Assembly: GCA_016859345.1 (NCBI GenBank)
Contig: CM029131.1
Location: 4,401,820-4,465,819, forward strand
Direction: 5' to 3'
Source: Istiophorus platypterus
Lineage: Eukaryota > Chordata > Actinopteri > Istiophoriformes > Istiophoridae
DNA length: 64,000 bases
Under the pieces are notes generated by a model. It was not told the origin of the DNA, made no database searches, and saw only the letters and a list, made by a program, of their open reading frames with translations. Position 1 is the stretch's first letter. Every line of letters starts with the position of its first letter. This document shows, piece after piece, positions 13,001-24,600 of this stretch. A program made the translations under genes and the position numbers.

Positions 13001-15148
13001 GGAGGATGGAGCTGTACCTCTCTGTGGGCATCATGGCCCTCGGGCTCCTCTCCCTCCTGGCTGTCACCTCACTGCCCTCAGTGGCCAACAACATCAACTG
13101 GAGGGAGTTCAGCTTTATACAGGTACAATCTCACACACACAAACAGACATTTCATGTTAATATTTACTGCTAAAAGGACTACTTCCTGTTCTTCTTGAAT
13201 ACAGTAAAGGGTAAATGACAGGTTTAAGACAGATTGATGGCCAAACACTCAGACCCATGAAGCATGTCACAGGTGTCAGGTTTCTGCGTAGACAGTTGCA
13301 AGCTATGTGTGCTATACTCTATGCTCGCATGGCCTTGCAGACACAAACATACAAACACTCTGACTCCAAGTGTTTGTCCTCCTGCAGCTGCCCCAGATTT
13401 GGCGTTAAACTTGGGCTCTGACAGAGCCATCAGGAGTGTCGTGACTCATACCCCTCCTACTTTCCTCTCCTCTCCTCTCCCTCTCCTCTCCCCCCTTCTC
13501 CTTTCTTCTCCTCCTATACTGCCTCCATCTCGGCCTCCATTTTTCCAGGACTTGAGGTCCGTCTGAGCTCTTTTTTCCCATTAATCTTTCCGTAATCTAA
13601 TGGCCATCAGATTAGTCATGTGCTGACAGCCTCGCGATGAAAGGCGGCTTTCTGCCAAGCCCTGCTAGACTTGCTGCCCACAACTTAAGGACAGTGTGTT
13701 CATGGGTGCTATGTCTGTGTCTGAGTGTTGATGAGGGAGGGCATGCATATTTGTATTTGTGTATAAACTATTGTGTATGAAATCTTTTTGTTTGAAAATA
13801 AGGTGCATTGAAGTGACTTTGAAAATACTCAATTTTGCTCAGTTATTATAGTGTAAAGTCAGACCCTAGATTTCATTACCCATATTCATAGTATTAAGGC
13901 ATTTTCAATAAATAAATAAAACAAGTTTTCAGAAATTGTTGTTCTGCATCGTTTCAAATACCAACTTCTGCATAAACTACGCATTTAAAATAAGTACTTT
14001 AAAAGCACTAAATGTTGATGACAATTTAAAGAAAGAATGCAATGATTAAAATTCTTTGAGAAAAATTAGTGATGTGATTCTCTCCAAAACCCACTGCACT
14101 GTGTGTTATCTAATTTGATAGATATTTTCATTTCATGTGCCATTTGAGATTTTGAGGCTGAAATTCTGAGTATGGCATTTGTGTTAAGAGTTGAAATTTA
14201 AACCGTCTAAAACAATGGTTTGATAGCACTTCAAATGATGCCTCTTTTTTGCCTAGTTTCTACCTGGTTCTCATTATTTATGAGGTGAGGCTCAGTCTTG
14301 AGGAATAAAAATGAAAATCAGTCATTTCTTGGTGAGAAGAAAAACATAAGGAACGGTAAAGTGAAGCGTGGCTTCCTGTCAGTCACTGGAATGGGATTTT
14401 CCCCACATGGGTTCATATGGGGCTAATGTTGCAGGATGACATCAGCAAAACACTACAATGAATGTGTCACCTGTAAGTGCAAGTGACATCATGACTTACA
14501 GCCCCTCGATTTGTTTGTTTAATTTCAGTGTGGACATGAACGAGATACCAACAAATGTGTTTTTGTTTTGTTTTTTAGAATTAATTATTCTTATTTTTTT
14601 TTCTCTTAGTCCAGATAAAAAGAATAGGAATTAGAGTTGTAACCTAATTTGGTTGCAGTCTGTTGAGGCCAGAATTGTCGGGACAGCATTTTGTTTCAAT
14701 TACAACAATTGATAATAAAAAAATCCCTAAAACAACACAGTGACCATCCCATCATATAAAAAAAAACACTGCAGTTTAAAAAGATTTTTACTTGGAAATG
14801 TTTTCACTAATGAAGCTCAAAGCACAAAAACCCTTCCACTTTTGATTTATTTGTGAACATTACTCTACAAGCTCAAGATCGTTTGACCTTAATTTCATCC
14901 CATAATTAATTTGATAATTTTTTGCCCTCTGAATAATAACACATTTTCAAATTGTTGCTGTCCCCCTCAGTAATAGGAAATGACTTTAATAAAAAGTCAT
15001 TGCTCTTCTCACGTATAAACAATTATGATCCACTCAGCCCAGGTAGTGTGTGTGTGTGGACGAGGAAAAATGAGGCTATTTTTAACTCCTGGCCCCTACC
15101 TGACTCAACCTTTTTGGTAATTAGCAAGCCTAGTAGGTATGTTAAATG

Positions 15149-15201
<53 letters not shown>

Positions 15202-15689
15202 CACACTCACACACACACACTGGTGTGGTTCATTCAGGTCATAAGTACTAGGTCAGTGTGTTTCCTATGAGTCTGCAATAGTCAGCTAAAGTAGTGGATT
15301 GGCTGAACTCATGGGAACTGTCTTTGTTACGTTTCTGGTGCTTTCCCCACCGTCTCCACTTCTGAATACAACCTATAACACCCTTCTTTCACCTCCTGCA
15401 GTCGACACTAGGCTACTGCGCCTTGTTCATGGCGACCCTCCACACGCTCCTCTTCGGCTGGGACCGCGCCTTCAGTCCGGCCCGTTACCGGTTCTACCTC
15501 CCCCCCACCTTCGTACTCGTCCTGATCCTTCCGCTCGTGGTTCTGCTTGGCCGCCTCGCTCTCTTCGTGCCCTGCGTGGCCGGGCAGCTCAGGCGGATCC
15601 GCCGTGGCTGGGAGAGGAGCCGCCACATCCGCTTCACCCTGCCGGACGATGACTGCCGCAGCGGGCTGGAGGATGTCAGTAATGTGTGA
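10009..15689 (+). CDS. steap3: STEAP3 metalloreductase (endosomal ferric/cupric reductase)
   Basis: Five coding exons, all phase 0: 10009-10239, 11191-11457, 11621-12148, 12958-13122 and 15402-15689, giving 492 aa (human STEAP3 is 488). The N-terminal FNO-like NADPH domain has GILGTGDFS (residues 36-44) and VVVGSRTPKR; FVVKGLNTISAWTLQ and GPRDGSRQV follow. The six-helix ferric-reductase domain starts about residue 205. The two haem histidines appear as AVLHAVY (His318) and ATLHTLLFGW (His411), corresponding to human His316 and His409. Family knowledge: electrons pass from NADPH via FAD and haem b to Fe(III) in transferrin endosomes, supplying DMT1, most importantly in erythroid cells. The C-terminal RIRRGWER and TLP motifs are kept. 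The closely related Steap1, 2 and 4 are less likely given the MPDEMSRPLI start, exon-wise match and position between c1ql2 and dbi. Confidence 0.96.
13455..13550 (+). repeat. CT-rich low-complexity tract in steap3 intron 5
   Basis: About 90 bases are almost entirely C and T, built from repeated ctctcctctcc and cttctcctc words. It lies in the large intron between exons 5 and 6. It is low-complexity sequence without coding potential. Confidence 0.7.
15150..15220 (+). repeat. (CA)n microsatellite in steap3 intron 5
   Basis: A pure CA run is followed by a (CACACT) variant patch and a further CA run. It lies about 180 bp before the last steap3 exon. Confidence 0.95.
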
Positions 15690-17934
15690 AAAACACGCAG
15701 TTAGATGTGTGTGTGTGTGTGTGAAGGTCCAGACAAAAAAGGGTGTAAAAGTAGAACTCTGCGTGGACTCATGAATATAAACACCTCCCAACCCTTATTC
15801 ACACAGAAGATAAAAGATTTATACGTCACTGGAATATATTGAAGTCTTCTTTCTGTGGCCTTTTGAGAGATTTCAGATGTCTGTTTCTTTTCAAAAAATG
15901 ATCTCGTAGTTCCATAGAGATATTTCACTTGGAGAGCCGTCATCCTTATTGCACTATGCATTCAAATAATGACCATTTATTTTGTCTTTATACTATGGTT
16001 CTAATTTATTATTACTTTTGATATTCAGTTTGAAGTTTGAGCCCAGACCTAAAGAACAATATTCTTTAATTTATGCAAAACTGTCACTTTTACAGGTCTA
16101 ATGAACCTGCTGAAGACTTTACCACCGAAGCAGCACAACTGGATTTTACAGTTCATAACTTATTCTTTGGAATAAGATTTCTTCAATCTGATCATCAGAA
16201 GTAGACCTTTTTTTTTCTTGGTCCGTTTATTGTTATATAAAGCTTTTGATACTTTGTGTTGTTTTGCACTTAAAGACTGTTCTGTACAGTTTTTGTCAAA
16301 AAGCCTTCAACAGAACCCATCGTCCTCTCCTTGTTTTCTTAAGAGGTTTTTCAATGATGCAATGTCTGTGTTGGATGAGGAGAGAGGGTTGTGTTTCACT
16401 ACTTAGAAAAACATGACCGTCCCCAGTATTATTAATGTTTTTCTTGGACACTTCCAGTGAACTACCACCACCCCCCCATTTCTCAAAATGATAGAACCAT
16501 ATTGAGCTAGTACAGGTTCTTTACCATTAAGAGTACTCCACTGACACGTAAAACAAATGGAAAGACAATTTGATGTTTGAAATTTCAGGAATGGTTCTCC
16601 TTAAATAACAAGAAGAGGCGTTGTATAAAGAACAATGAATATCTGAACAAAACATTAATTTCCACAATATGTGTCTCCACTCCCACACATCCCCCCCTAA
16701 TCCCTCTTATACAGCAGAGTCAGAAGCAGTTCCCTGCTGTGGGTTTTATAGGAAATTGTGCAGAATTTAAGAAAACTTTTTTTTTTTAATTTTGGTACTA
16801 ATCTGACCTACTGATCAGAATTTACTAGCATCACTTAACAGTAAAAATCAACATTTTTTACTTACTAAAAACCCTATTTTATCTCAATGAGCTGTTACAG
16901 GAATCAGTTGCTTTTATTATGAACATAAAAGACACTGTTTGCAGCTGTTTAGCGATTTAAGCAGTTTTTATGTTTTATGAGAACTTGTTTTTTCTTAGTT
17001 TTGTGTTCTTGCCAAAGATAATGATGTTGTTACATGATGGATTTGTTTTCTGAATCTAAAATGTGATAGTAGTGTACTGAAATGTAAGGTAGTGTCCATT
17101 ACCATGAAGATGAATGTAATAGATGCAAATGCAAATCACTAGGTCATAGAATAAAGCTCTTTTTTTTTTTTTTTAATTTCCTTGATTATTCATTATTGTA
17201 TTCACTCCAGGTTTTTACTAATGTGAAACACACATTTGCAGATTTGAGGCTCTTTTTCAAATATCAGCCTTATGTAAGGACTTATCAATTGAGTCAAAGT
17301 TTGAAATTAAAATTAATTATTTTAAGTATTTAAAGATTTTCCTGAAACCTAACATTACAAAATAGAGGAAAAGCTAAAAGTGAGTCTATTGCTGACCCAA
17401 AGTGTGATACAGCGATGAACTGATTATATGATTCATGTGGATGCTGCCATCTTGTGGTGAAATATTATTTTGCTTGTCAGCCCAAGATGAAACCACTTGC
17501 CTTGACATGAATATTTACTTTGGAAAATACATGAGTAATAGAAGCGTTTTCATTCGGCTTTATCACAACAGGGCCAACAAGTCTTATGAAACATTCGACA
17601 AAGATTTCTCAAAAAGCTGATGGTTGCTCATCGAAGAAACGAGGTATGTAAGAAGCTTTGAAATATCTGTCTTGCAAGTGTAAGAGGAATCCCAAAGTGT
17701 CAACTAAAGGTAACATGAGTATGATTATTATTGAATAATAATGCCAAGTATATAGACCTTAAGATTCAAGATATAATATGTAACAAAGTATGGAAAAACT
17801 TGAATTGTAATGTCAGAGTATACTATTATTACCACAGAGTAAGAGCTGCCTTTTCTGTCAGTGTTGCATCAAGAAACTTCCTCCAGCTTTTTTTTTTTTC
17901 TTTTTTTTTTTCCCTCTGCAACTCCCCAACACAG
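15690..17934 (+). other. steap3 3' UTR and steap3-dbi intergenic region
   Basis: The first 1.5 kb after the steap3 stop is probably its 3' UTR, ending near the AATAAA at 17150. The remaining sequence up to the dbi leader is AT-rich with no exon recognised. C2orf76 lies between STEAP3 and DBI in human, but I saw no sequence resembling it on either strand here. Confidence 0.55.
17150..17155 (+). terminator. Candidate polyadenylation signal of steap3
   Basis: A canonical AATAAA is followed within a few bases by a long T-run (17160-17175). It lies about 1.46 kb after the steap3 stop and is the first canonical signal I noticed on this strand. Confidence 0.5.
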
Positions 17935-18021
17935 ACAAAACTGCAGGACAAGTTGGACAAGACCTTATTGACAACCGGGAAGTGCACTCAGCAGCAGAAA
18001 GGCGTGTTTCACACTGCAGCC

Positions 18022-20051
18022 ATGACTGTAAGTATGGGCTGCTTTGAACTTAATCCTTTCCAACAATGTCGCATAAAAGATTTCTGGTATTATTTTGTGA
18101 TGTGTCAGGGAAAGGGGCTTAACCTGTAATAAGCTTTTACAGAGCAGGAATTTCTCTACTCAGCTACATGTTTATTCTTGTGTGAGCGTAATGAGGTGAT
18201 AAGTGCAAGTTTGTCCCTGATTGTTGATCAAGAACAATTACATTCACTTAAATTAAATGGGTAGCTAAGTAAGTAAGGGCTTGTTGATTTCAAGACCTTT
18301 TCTTTTTTCCTACCAGGAATCCTTTGACAAAGCAGCACTAGAGGTGAAGGCATTGAAACAGAGACCAGACCAACAAGAAATGTCTGCACTATATGGCTTA
18401 TATAAACAAGCCACAATTGGTGATATTAACATAGGTGAATCACTATTTTTTGAAGGCTTTTCCTGTTGTGGAATAGTTATAGAAACACTATAAAAAAAAG
18501 ACTGTCCCTCTGCTTGTGCAGAAGAAGACCTCCAGTAGGGAGGCGGTTGACAAAAATATGAGGTCTGACAAGTTTGGTGTCATTTTATGAATGATGTCAA
18601 AAACTGATTAGTTCATGTGAATATGTTTTTTAGACTGCACACGACAAAAAAGTAGTTAGTACCAAATGCAGGTTTAAAGCCCTGATAACTCAGTTTCAGA
18701 TTTTTAGTATTTAATTACTATATTATAGTAATTATTTTTAATAATTATGAATATTAAATTAAATATTCATGCCAGAACATAAATTATAATAAAATTTGGG
18801 TTCAAAAAATCATAAAACAAAATAAATTAAAAAATAAAATTGTGTGTTTATGTGGGAGATATTTGCTCTCTCAGAGGGGTGGAATATAAAGTACATTTAC
18901 TCAATTACAAATTTGAGTTACTGGTTTTGTTTTGTTTTTTACTCCACTATATCTATTTGACAGTTTTAGTAACCAGTTACTTTATGGAATAAAGTTATTA
19001 CTAAAAAGCTATTATGAAATAGTTATTATAGAAAAGCAGAGATCAAATTATCTAATAAATAATAGTCAGGATAATGGCCAGGATTTAAAAAAATACCTTA
19101 AAATTCCAAGAACCTGACCCCTATCTGTAAATGTTTATATGTTTTTAGTTAATTGCATTTTCATTTCAATTATACACGTGTTCAAGGTTTTGAGGTCTAA
19201 ACTCTATTTAAAGCTGGCAGAGAAATGCTAAATAATTTATTTACTTGTTCACTGGTCTAAAACAAGTCAAATTGAAATACACAGAGTCTAAAACACTGGA
19301 ATCTGCATTGAAAGTACCTTTCATATAAGTTTTTAGTTATAGAATGTAAGACCTAATGCCCAAGTTAGTTAAAACCCCAAACTTACCAAATATACAAAGG
19401 ACATGACCACATTGTCCTCAAGGCAATTTTTCTGCAACAAGTACCATTACTTTCCTAAAGTATTATCAGTAAAATATACTGTATGTACTTTTACTTGCAT
19501 AACATTTATGATAAAGGACTTTTAATTTTAGTGGAGTGTTTTTACAGTATAGTACTGCAAAGTTTACTTCACTAATGGATCATGGTGCTTAAGCAAGACG
19601 CTGACTAAGGTTCACTCGTGTGGCAATTAATAAGAGGAAAAATGTGTAGCATCTATATTGTTGTGTGGTTTGATGGGTTGAATTAGAATAAATAACAAAA
19701 CTAGAAATACAAAAAAATTGCATTGCTTATTACAAAGCCCATTTATTGATAGATGAATTTACATCCACAGAGCGTCCGGGGGTGTTTGACTTCACAGGAA
19801 AAGGAAAATGGGATGCATGGGATGCAAAGAAAGGTCAGATCAAACAAACAACACACAAATCAGAAGAGTTACATTTAAGGTTAAAAGTAAAACACATTTC
19901 ATTTACTATGGCATGAATGAACAGCTTTCCCTGCAAAAACCAACAGCTTTCTTTGTTTCTGTTTTCTAAACCCACAGGGCTTCCCAAAGATGAAGCGATG
20001 GCCGCCTATGTTGATTTGGTGGAGAAGCTGAAGGCAAAGTACGGAATCTAG
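18022..20051 (+). CDS. dbi: Acyl-CoA-binding protein / diazepam-binding inhibitor
   Basis: Four coding exons: 18022-18027 (Met-Thr only), 18317-18434, 19771-19833 and 19978-20051. Phases 0, 1 and 1 join cleanly into exactly 86 aa, the usual length of ACBP. Landmarks are the start MTESFDKAALEVKAL, the acyl-CoA-binding core LYGLYKQATIGDINI, RPGVFDFTGKGKWDAWDAKKG with the conserved Lys/Trp pattern, and the last helix MAAYVDLVEKLKAKYGI. The protein is a cytosolic four-helix bundle that binds medium- and long-chain acyl-CoA; its peptides also act on GABA-A receptors in mammals. A first exon with only two codons is the normal ACBP arrangement. A long pyrimidine tract ending in ACACAG lies 88 bp before the ATG, so the leader may itself be spliced. 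Confidence 0.96.
18880..19580 (+). repeat. Old dispersed fish repeat in dbi intron 2
   Basis: The ends carry family landmarks: 'ggtggaatataaagtacatttactcaa' and 'tttttactccactatatctatttgacagttttagtaaccagttacttta' on the left, 'gtacttttacttgcataaca' and 'gtggagtgtttttacagtatagtactgc' on the right, separated by unrelated AT-rich sequence. This is an old copy of the same family as at 5960-6280. Boundaries are approximate. Confidence 0.55.
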
Positions 20052-20235
20052 AGTCAGTTTTTCACAATGTTGTAATTTCACTAAAAAATTTCCCTTTACC
20101 AGTAGAAACTAAAAGTTGAAGGCCACTGTTTGGAACTGATTTTGCATGCTGCTTCACTGCTGCTAATAGTGCAAATACAATATAGATTTTCATATAAAAA
20201 CTGTAGAGCATCTGTTTACAGGACTGACTTTGAAA

Positions 20236-20241
20236 AATAAA
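20236..20241 (+). terminator. Polyadenylation signal of dbi
   Basis: A canonical AATAAA lies 185 bp after the dbi stop, followed by a GT/T-rich stretch. ACBP transcripts usually have short 3' UTRs, which fits. Confidence 0.65.
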
Positions 20242-21612
20242 GACTTGTTCTTTGGGCCCCAGACTTAACCTGTTTCTGCCAGTGTTTCTACAGCTTTTAT
20301 TAGCAGAGGAAACGCATCGTCCCACATGTGGCTGAACAAGCACAGTCTGGCTGAATCCCAGTTGGTATGTCTCATTGTACAAAATGACAGACAATCTGTC
20401 GATCGTTCGGCGGGTTCCTGCAGTTTCTCTAACTCTTGGATATTCATCTTAGTTTCAGCCATCTGCTAGCATCACAGCGCAGCAGGAAATTGCCTTGTAT
20501 GGTTCAGAAGTCACTTTAATTTGTCTGAAAGTAAATGGTGAATCCAAGGTAACAAAAATGCACCAGCAACATCTCTAAAGCTCACTAATTAACATGTTGT
20601 CTCTCACTTGTTTAATATGAACAAAAACGAAGTGTAAAAACAATAAGTTCTGGTCTTATGGGGCAAACTTGACTTCCTTGAGGCTCTGCTAACTGTCTGG
20701 CCACCATACAGATATAACAGAACTCCAGGACGTCACCGCTCTCAGTCCTCCCAAATCAGTCCTCCCAAATCCTTGGCAAGAGAGCAAATCGGTGCATTTC
20801 CCAAAAAACATTCAATTGCTCCTCTTGGACCTCAAAAGTAGGTTTTTAAGTATTTAAAGTCGAATTCCACCAATTTTTAAACGGGACAATTGTTCATTCA
20901 TTTTATATTCAGTGAATCTGGAGACTTGTCATTTGGTCTAAACACATATGTCAGATTGAGCCTGAGACTTCAATATGGTAACAGAGGGGCTATGTAATAA
21001 ACTGGGAGCATGGAGAAAAAATATCTGATTCTGTTGAGTTGCGTTATGGGAAATGTAGGAAAAAGTGTTTTTTGGAGCTTAATAATAAAAAAAGAATAAT
21101 AGTGATCTTTATATATAACAGTACTAAAGGCACACAGTTAGGATACTTAGGCATCTGCTGCATTAATTTTGACCATTTCTTCTTTAATTTGCCCCTTTCA
21201 AGTACCCCATGTTTATGGGAGTGCAATACCAAATATATACATAATATATAAGAGTGGCCCCTTTAATATGATTTTACACTATTTCAGCTGTTTTAATATA
21301 CCCATAACTCTGGGCAGTGGATGCAGAGTCTTGCCGGATTCCTTCCATATTGTTTCTGCTCTATATTTTGAACATCAACACAATACTGAGACATTAGTGT
21401 AAATACTACAAAAAAGCAAGCCTGGTATCATACTAACTGGGCCTCCACAGGGAATTTACATCCTTATGTCATCAAATAAAACACTCTTGGAAATAGAAAA
21501 AAATGCATTTTGCAGTACCACCAAATTAAACACTCAAGCCGCAGTGGTGTACTAATTGACAGTCTGCATTAAGCCGAGACCCATTATGTATGGATGAGAA
21601 GTGAGTCATGAA
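20242..21612. other. Tail-to-tail interval between dbi and the class B GPCR
   Basis: Probably the 3' UTR of the receptor gene (minus) plus a repeat fragment at 20490-20700. A minus-strand AATAAA at 20301-20296 could end the receptor transcript about 1.3 kb past its stop, but this is unverified. TMEM37, which follows DBI in human, was not recognised here. Confidence 0.45.
20490..20700 (+). repeat. Fragment of a palindromic MITE-like element
   Basis: Internal words 'aggtaacaaaaatgcaccagc', 'catctctaaagctcactaattaacatgtt' and 'cgaagtgtaaaaac' match the internal part of the more complete element at 22783-23203. No terminal repeats are kept. The family is very common in percomorph fish (from memory). 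Confidence 0.65.
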
Positions 21613-24600
21613 TCACACCCCCACAGTATCGACAGCGAGTCCAGCGATTGTCGGGCTGCCTGGAGAGCAAGGCAGCAAGGAGACCTGTGTGTGTGGAGAC
21701 CCGCTGTGGCTCATGGAGCCGTGATGCTGCTTGGGCCGACTGGGCAGGCGCCAAGTGAGCATCCACCTACTCCACCTCCTCCGAATCTCATGTTGCACCT
21801 GGAAGTTCACCCAACATGGATCCCTGAGTTACTGCACACATTCCAAACCCACAATTAATATGGGAACTACGAGTTCAGGCTCTGATTGGGGAACAAATCT
21901 TACCTCTCCGTTAATGAAGCAATAGAGGACAGCAACCACAAAACCCTAATGAGGAGAGAAAGGTCACTGAGTGTACTTGAATTCATCATTATTCTGAGTT
22001 ATTCTGGATGTGTTAGCCCTCTCATACATGCAGCTGATTCACCTGTGTGGATGACAGAGCCAGCTCTGCAAAGTTCCATATCTTAAATGCCGAGCCCCTG
22101 ACTTCAACAGGTAAGAAAACAAACAGCATGTAATGTAGACCAAACAGAGCCACGAGAAAAAATGTGGATTTGATCAGCCTCCTGGTTAAAGAAAAGGAAA
22201 GTGTTCTCCTTCATTAATAATGAAGTAAACAGAAAAATAGTTTTCCCAGCTGCCCCACATATTTTTCTGTGCTAGTGCCCAATGTGCTGAAGCTTCTCTG
22301 ACTAAAGGCTGCAGACTCCTGTCTCAGTCTGCAAGGATACTTGAACGACTGGCACAGAAACCCAAAAACATTTGGCTCAAAATAGTAGAATATCTAAGAG
22401 ATTGGTTTTAAGGGAAAAGAAACAAATATTAATATGTTATACTGTAGGTAACTGCCTACTTGTGTTTGTTCTTTTACTCTGACTAACAAGGCAAATCGGA
22501 ACAATCTTTATAAAGCACATGGCCCATTCCTCAAAACACTGCTTTTAAACATAGACACAATTACTGACCACAACTTTACATATCAGATATACAGGATAAT
22601 GGAGCAGCAATACCCCAGTGTGATCACAACTCACTTATACTGGCTGAATTCATTCCTCTGTGCATCTGGCATTCTCAGTTTGTGCACCAGTATCCTCAAA
22701 ATTCCCAAGAAAAAGACGAGATTTATCTGAAACGATTAAAACCCGTGAACACAATTGTTATGCTGTTTTGTATTATAAAAAGCTTGACATTTTTTGGAAT
22801 AACACATATTCACTTTCTTGCAGAGAATCAGACGAGAAAAGACTGATACCACTCACACGACTGATGGCTAAATATGAAGCCGGTTATCATAAAGACTGGA
22901 TACAGCTGGATTAGCTTTTTCAAGAGGTAACAAGCATCTCTAAAGCTCTGCGTGTTATATCATTGTTTAATCTCTGTAATAAACAGTGTAAATAAGACAA
23001 ACTGTTGATGGGGGTGTTATGAACTACACCTTTATTTGACTGAATGCATTTTTTTGCATCACTGTGAGGTAGATGCTCAGACCAGCTAGCTGTAGTTTCA
23101 AATTTAGCCAACAGATATTTGAGTGGTATCTTCTCATCCATTCACTGACAAGAAGGTGGACAGGGGTATTTCAAAAAATGTGGGACTATTTTGTTTTTTG
23201 AAATTTTTTATCTATTTTTCTTATTTTTAAGTAAAATGGAAAACTTTTTACACATATAGTTAGAAGAACTGGCACTCGGAGTATCCACCAAATCCATTCA
23301 TGGGTTCTGGATTCCCAACAGCTTTGGCAAAGAAGAAAGAAATGACCCTAAAATCATACTATCTGATTTTCTTTAAATGAAGATTAGTGAGTGAAAGAGA
23401 TTTTTGGCCCCTCTTACCCTTCGTCTTCATAAAGATACTTGGCACAACTCCAGGAGATGATAACAATCAATGGTAAGCCTGTGTGATTAAATAAATCTGG
23501 GTTAAACCTAAAAAGGTGTGGGGTCAACACTTGCTGCGAGTGAGCTACAAATATGTGTATCAATGTGAAGCGGAGATTAAAAACACGAGATGAACTATTT
23601 TTTTTTGTGAACAAGTGTCCCTACCCCAGCTCAGGACGATGTACCAGCTGAGGTGTTTCTTCAGGGAGAAGAAGGAGCGGCTCACCAGGGTGAAGAGGAA
23701 ATGGCCCTCCGCCAGCAGCCAGCTGTAGTTCGCCAGGATGGAGTAGTGGGAAAAAATCAGGAAGACCTTACACGTAACCTGTCACACATAATTATACGAA
23801 CGAAGGTGAGTTAGAGTGTCTGTAGTAGATTTTAGTGGGTATTTGAGTTTCTGCTGGCCTCATAAAAAGGCTTAGAGTATGATGAAACTGTTCATCAGCT
23901 CATACTGGGAAGTAGTCACAGTGGTAGAGCTCTTCATTAGTGAATAGCAGAGAGTCTCTGATGAAGATGAAGATGGCTTTCAGAATGAAGGAGACAAACA
24001 GCTGGATGTGAATGTAGTTCCTGGTACAGTGCAGCTTCCTGAGGAGATATTAAGACACGGTGTATTTTATCGTATAATTCTTGAGTTTTCAGGGCAGGTT
24101 CAACCATGATTCAGTGTCCTCTATGATCCGGTTCAAGATCCGATAAGAGAAACAACGTTTCTTACCTAAACAGACAGAATATGGCGATGGCAATGGCCAG
24201 AGAGATGAGAGAGAGTGTGTGTCCAGCTGTGTACATGGTCTTCACAAAGGAGAAGTACAAATGGGAATCTGCAGACTGAATAAATGAAAGATAATAATGC
24301 TAATCATTTTCAAAACAGGAGGATCTAACACTGCTGATGATTATGGGAATGAGTATGGTGTGTTTATATAGTACGATAGAAAGACATGTCTTGTCGGCTG
24401 ATACAGTGATACAGAATTCTGTCAACTGTTAATGAATAACTAGGTGTGCTTGTGCCTCCTAGTATATATTGGATAAACTACACATATTATCTGTATATTA
24501 GATACCACCAACCTCTCCAAGAATGGGATGTATCTCATTGAAAATGAAGCCACATGCATCTTCATAGGGGACGAGTGGGTCTGTCCAGCCTTTGGCAGTG

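Noticed and set aside
15023..15220. Cys/Val-rich minus-strand frame
   Set aside because: Translation of the CA microsatellite in steap3 intron 5.
20062..20462. Minus-strand open frames over the dbi 3' end
   Set aside because: They overlap the last dbi exon and its 3' UTR in antisense, have no splice sites or homology, and look like chance frames.
20743..20771. Direct duplication of 'tcagtcctcccaaa'
   Set aside because: A single small tandem duplication in non-coding sequence; no function suggested.
22816..22914. Plus-strand terminal exon with CAG acceptor and an open frame ending KDWIQLD
   Set aside because: It is the left arm of the MITE-like element at 22783-23203; the same words recur inverted at its right end and the family is highly repeated in fish.
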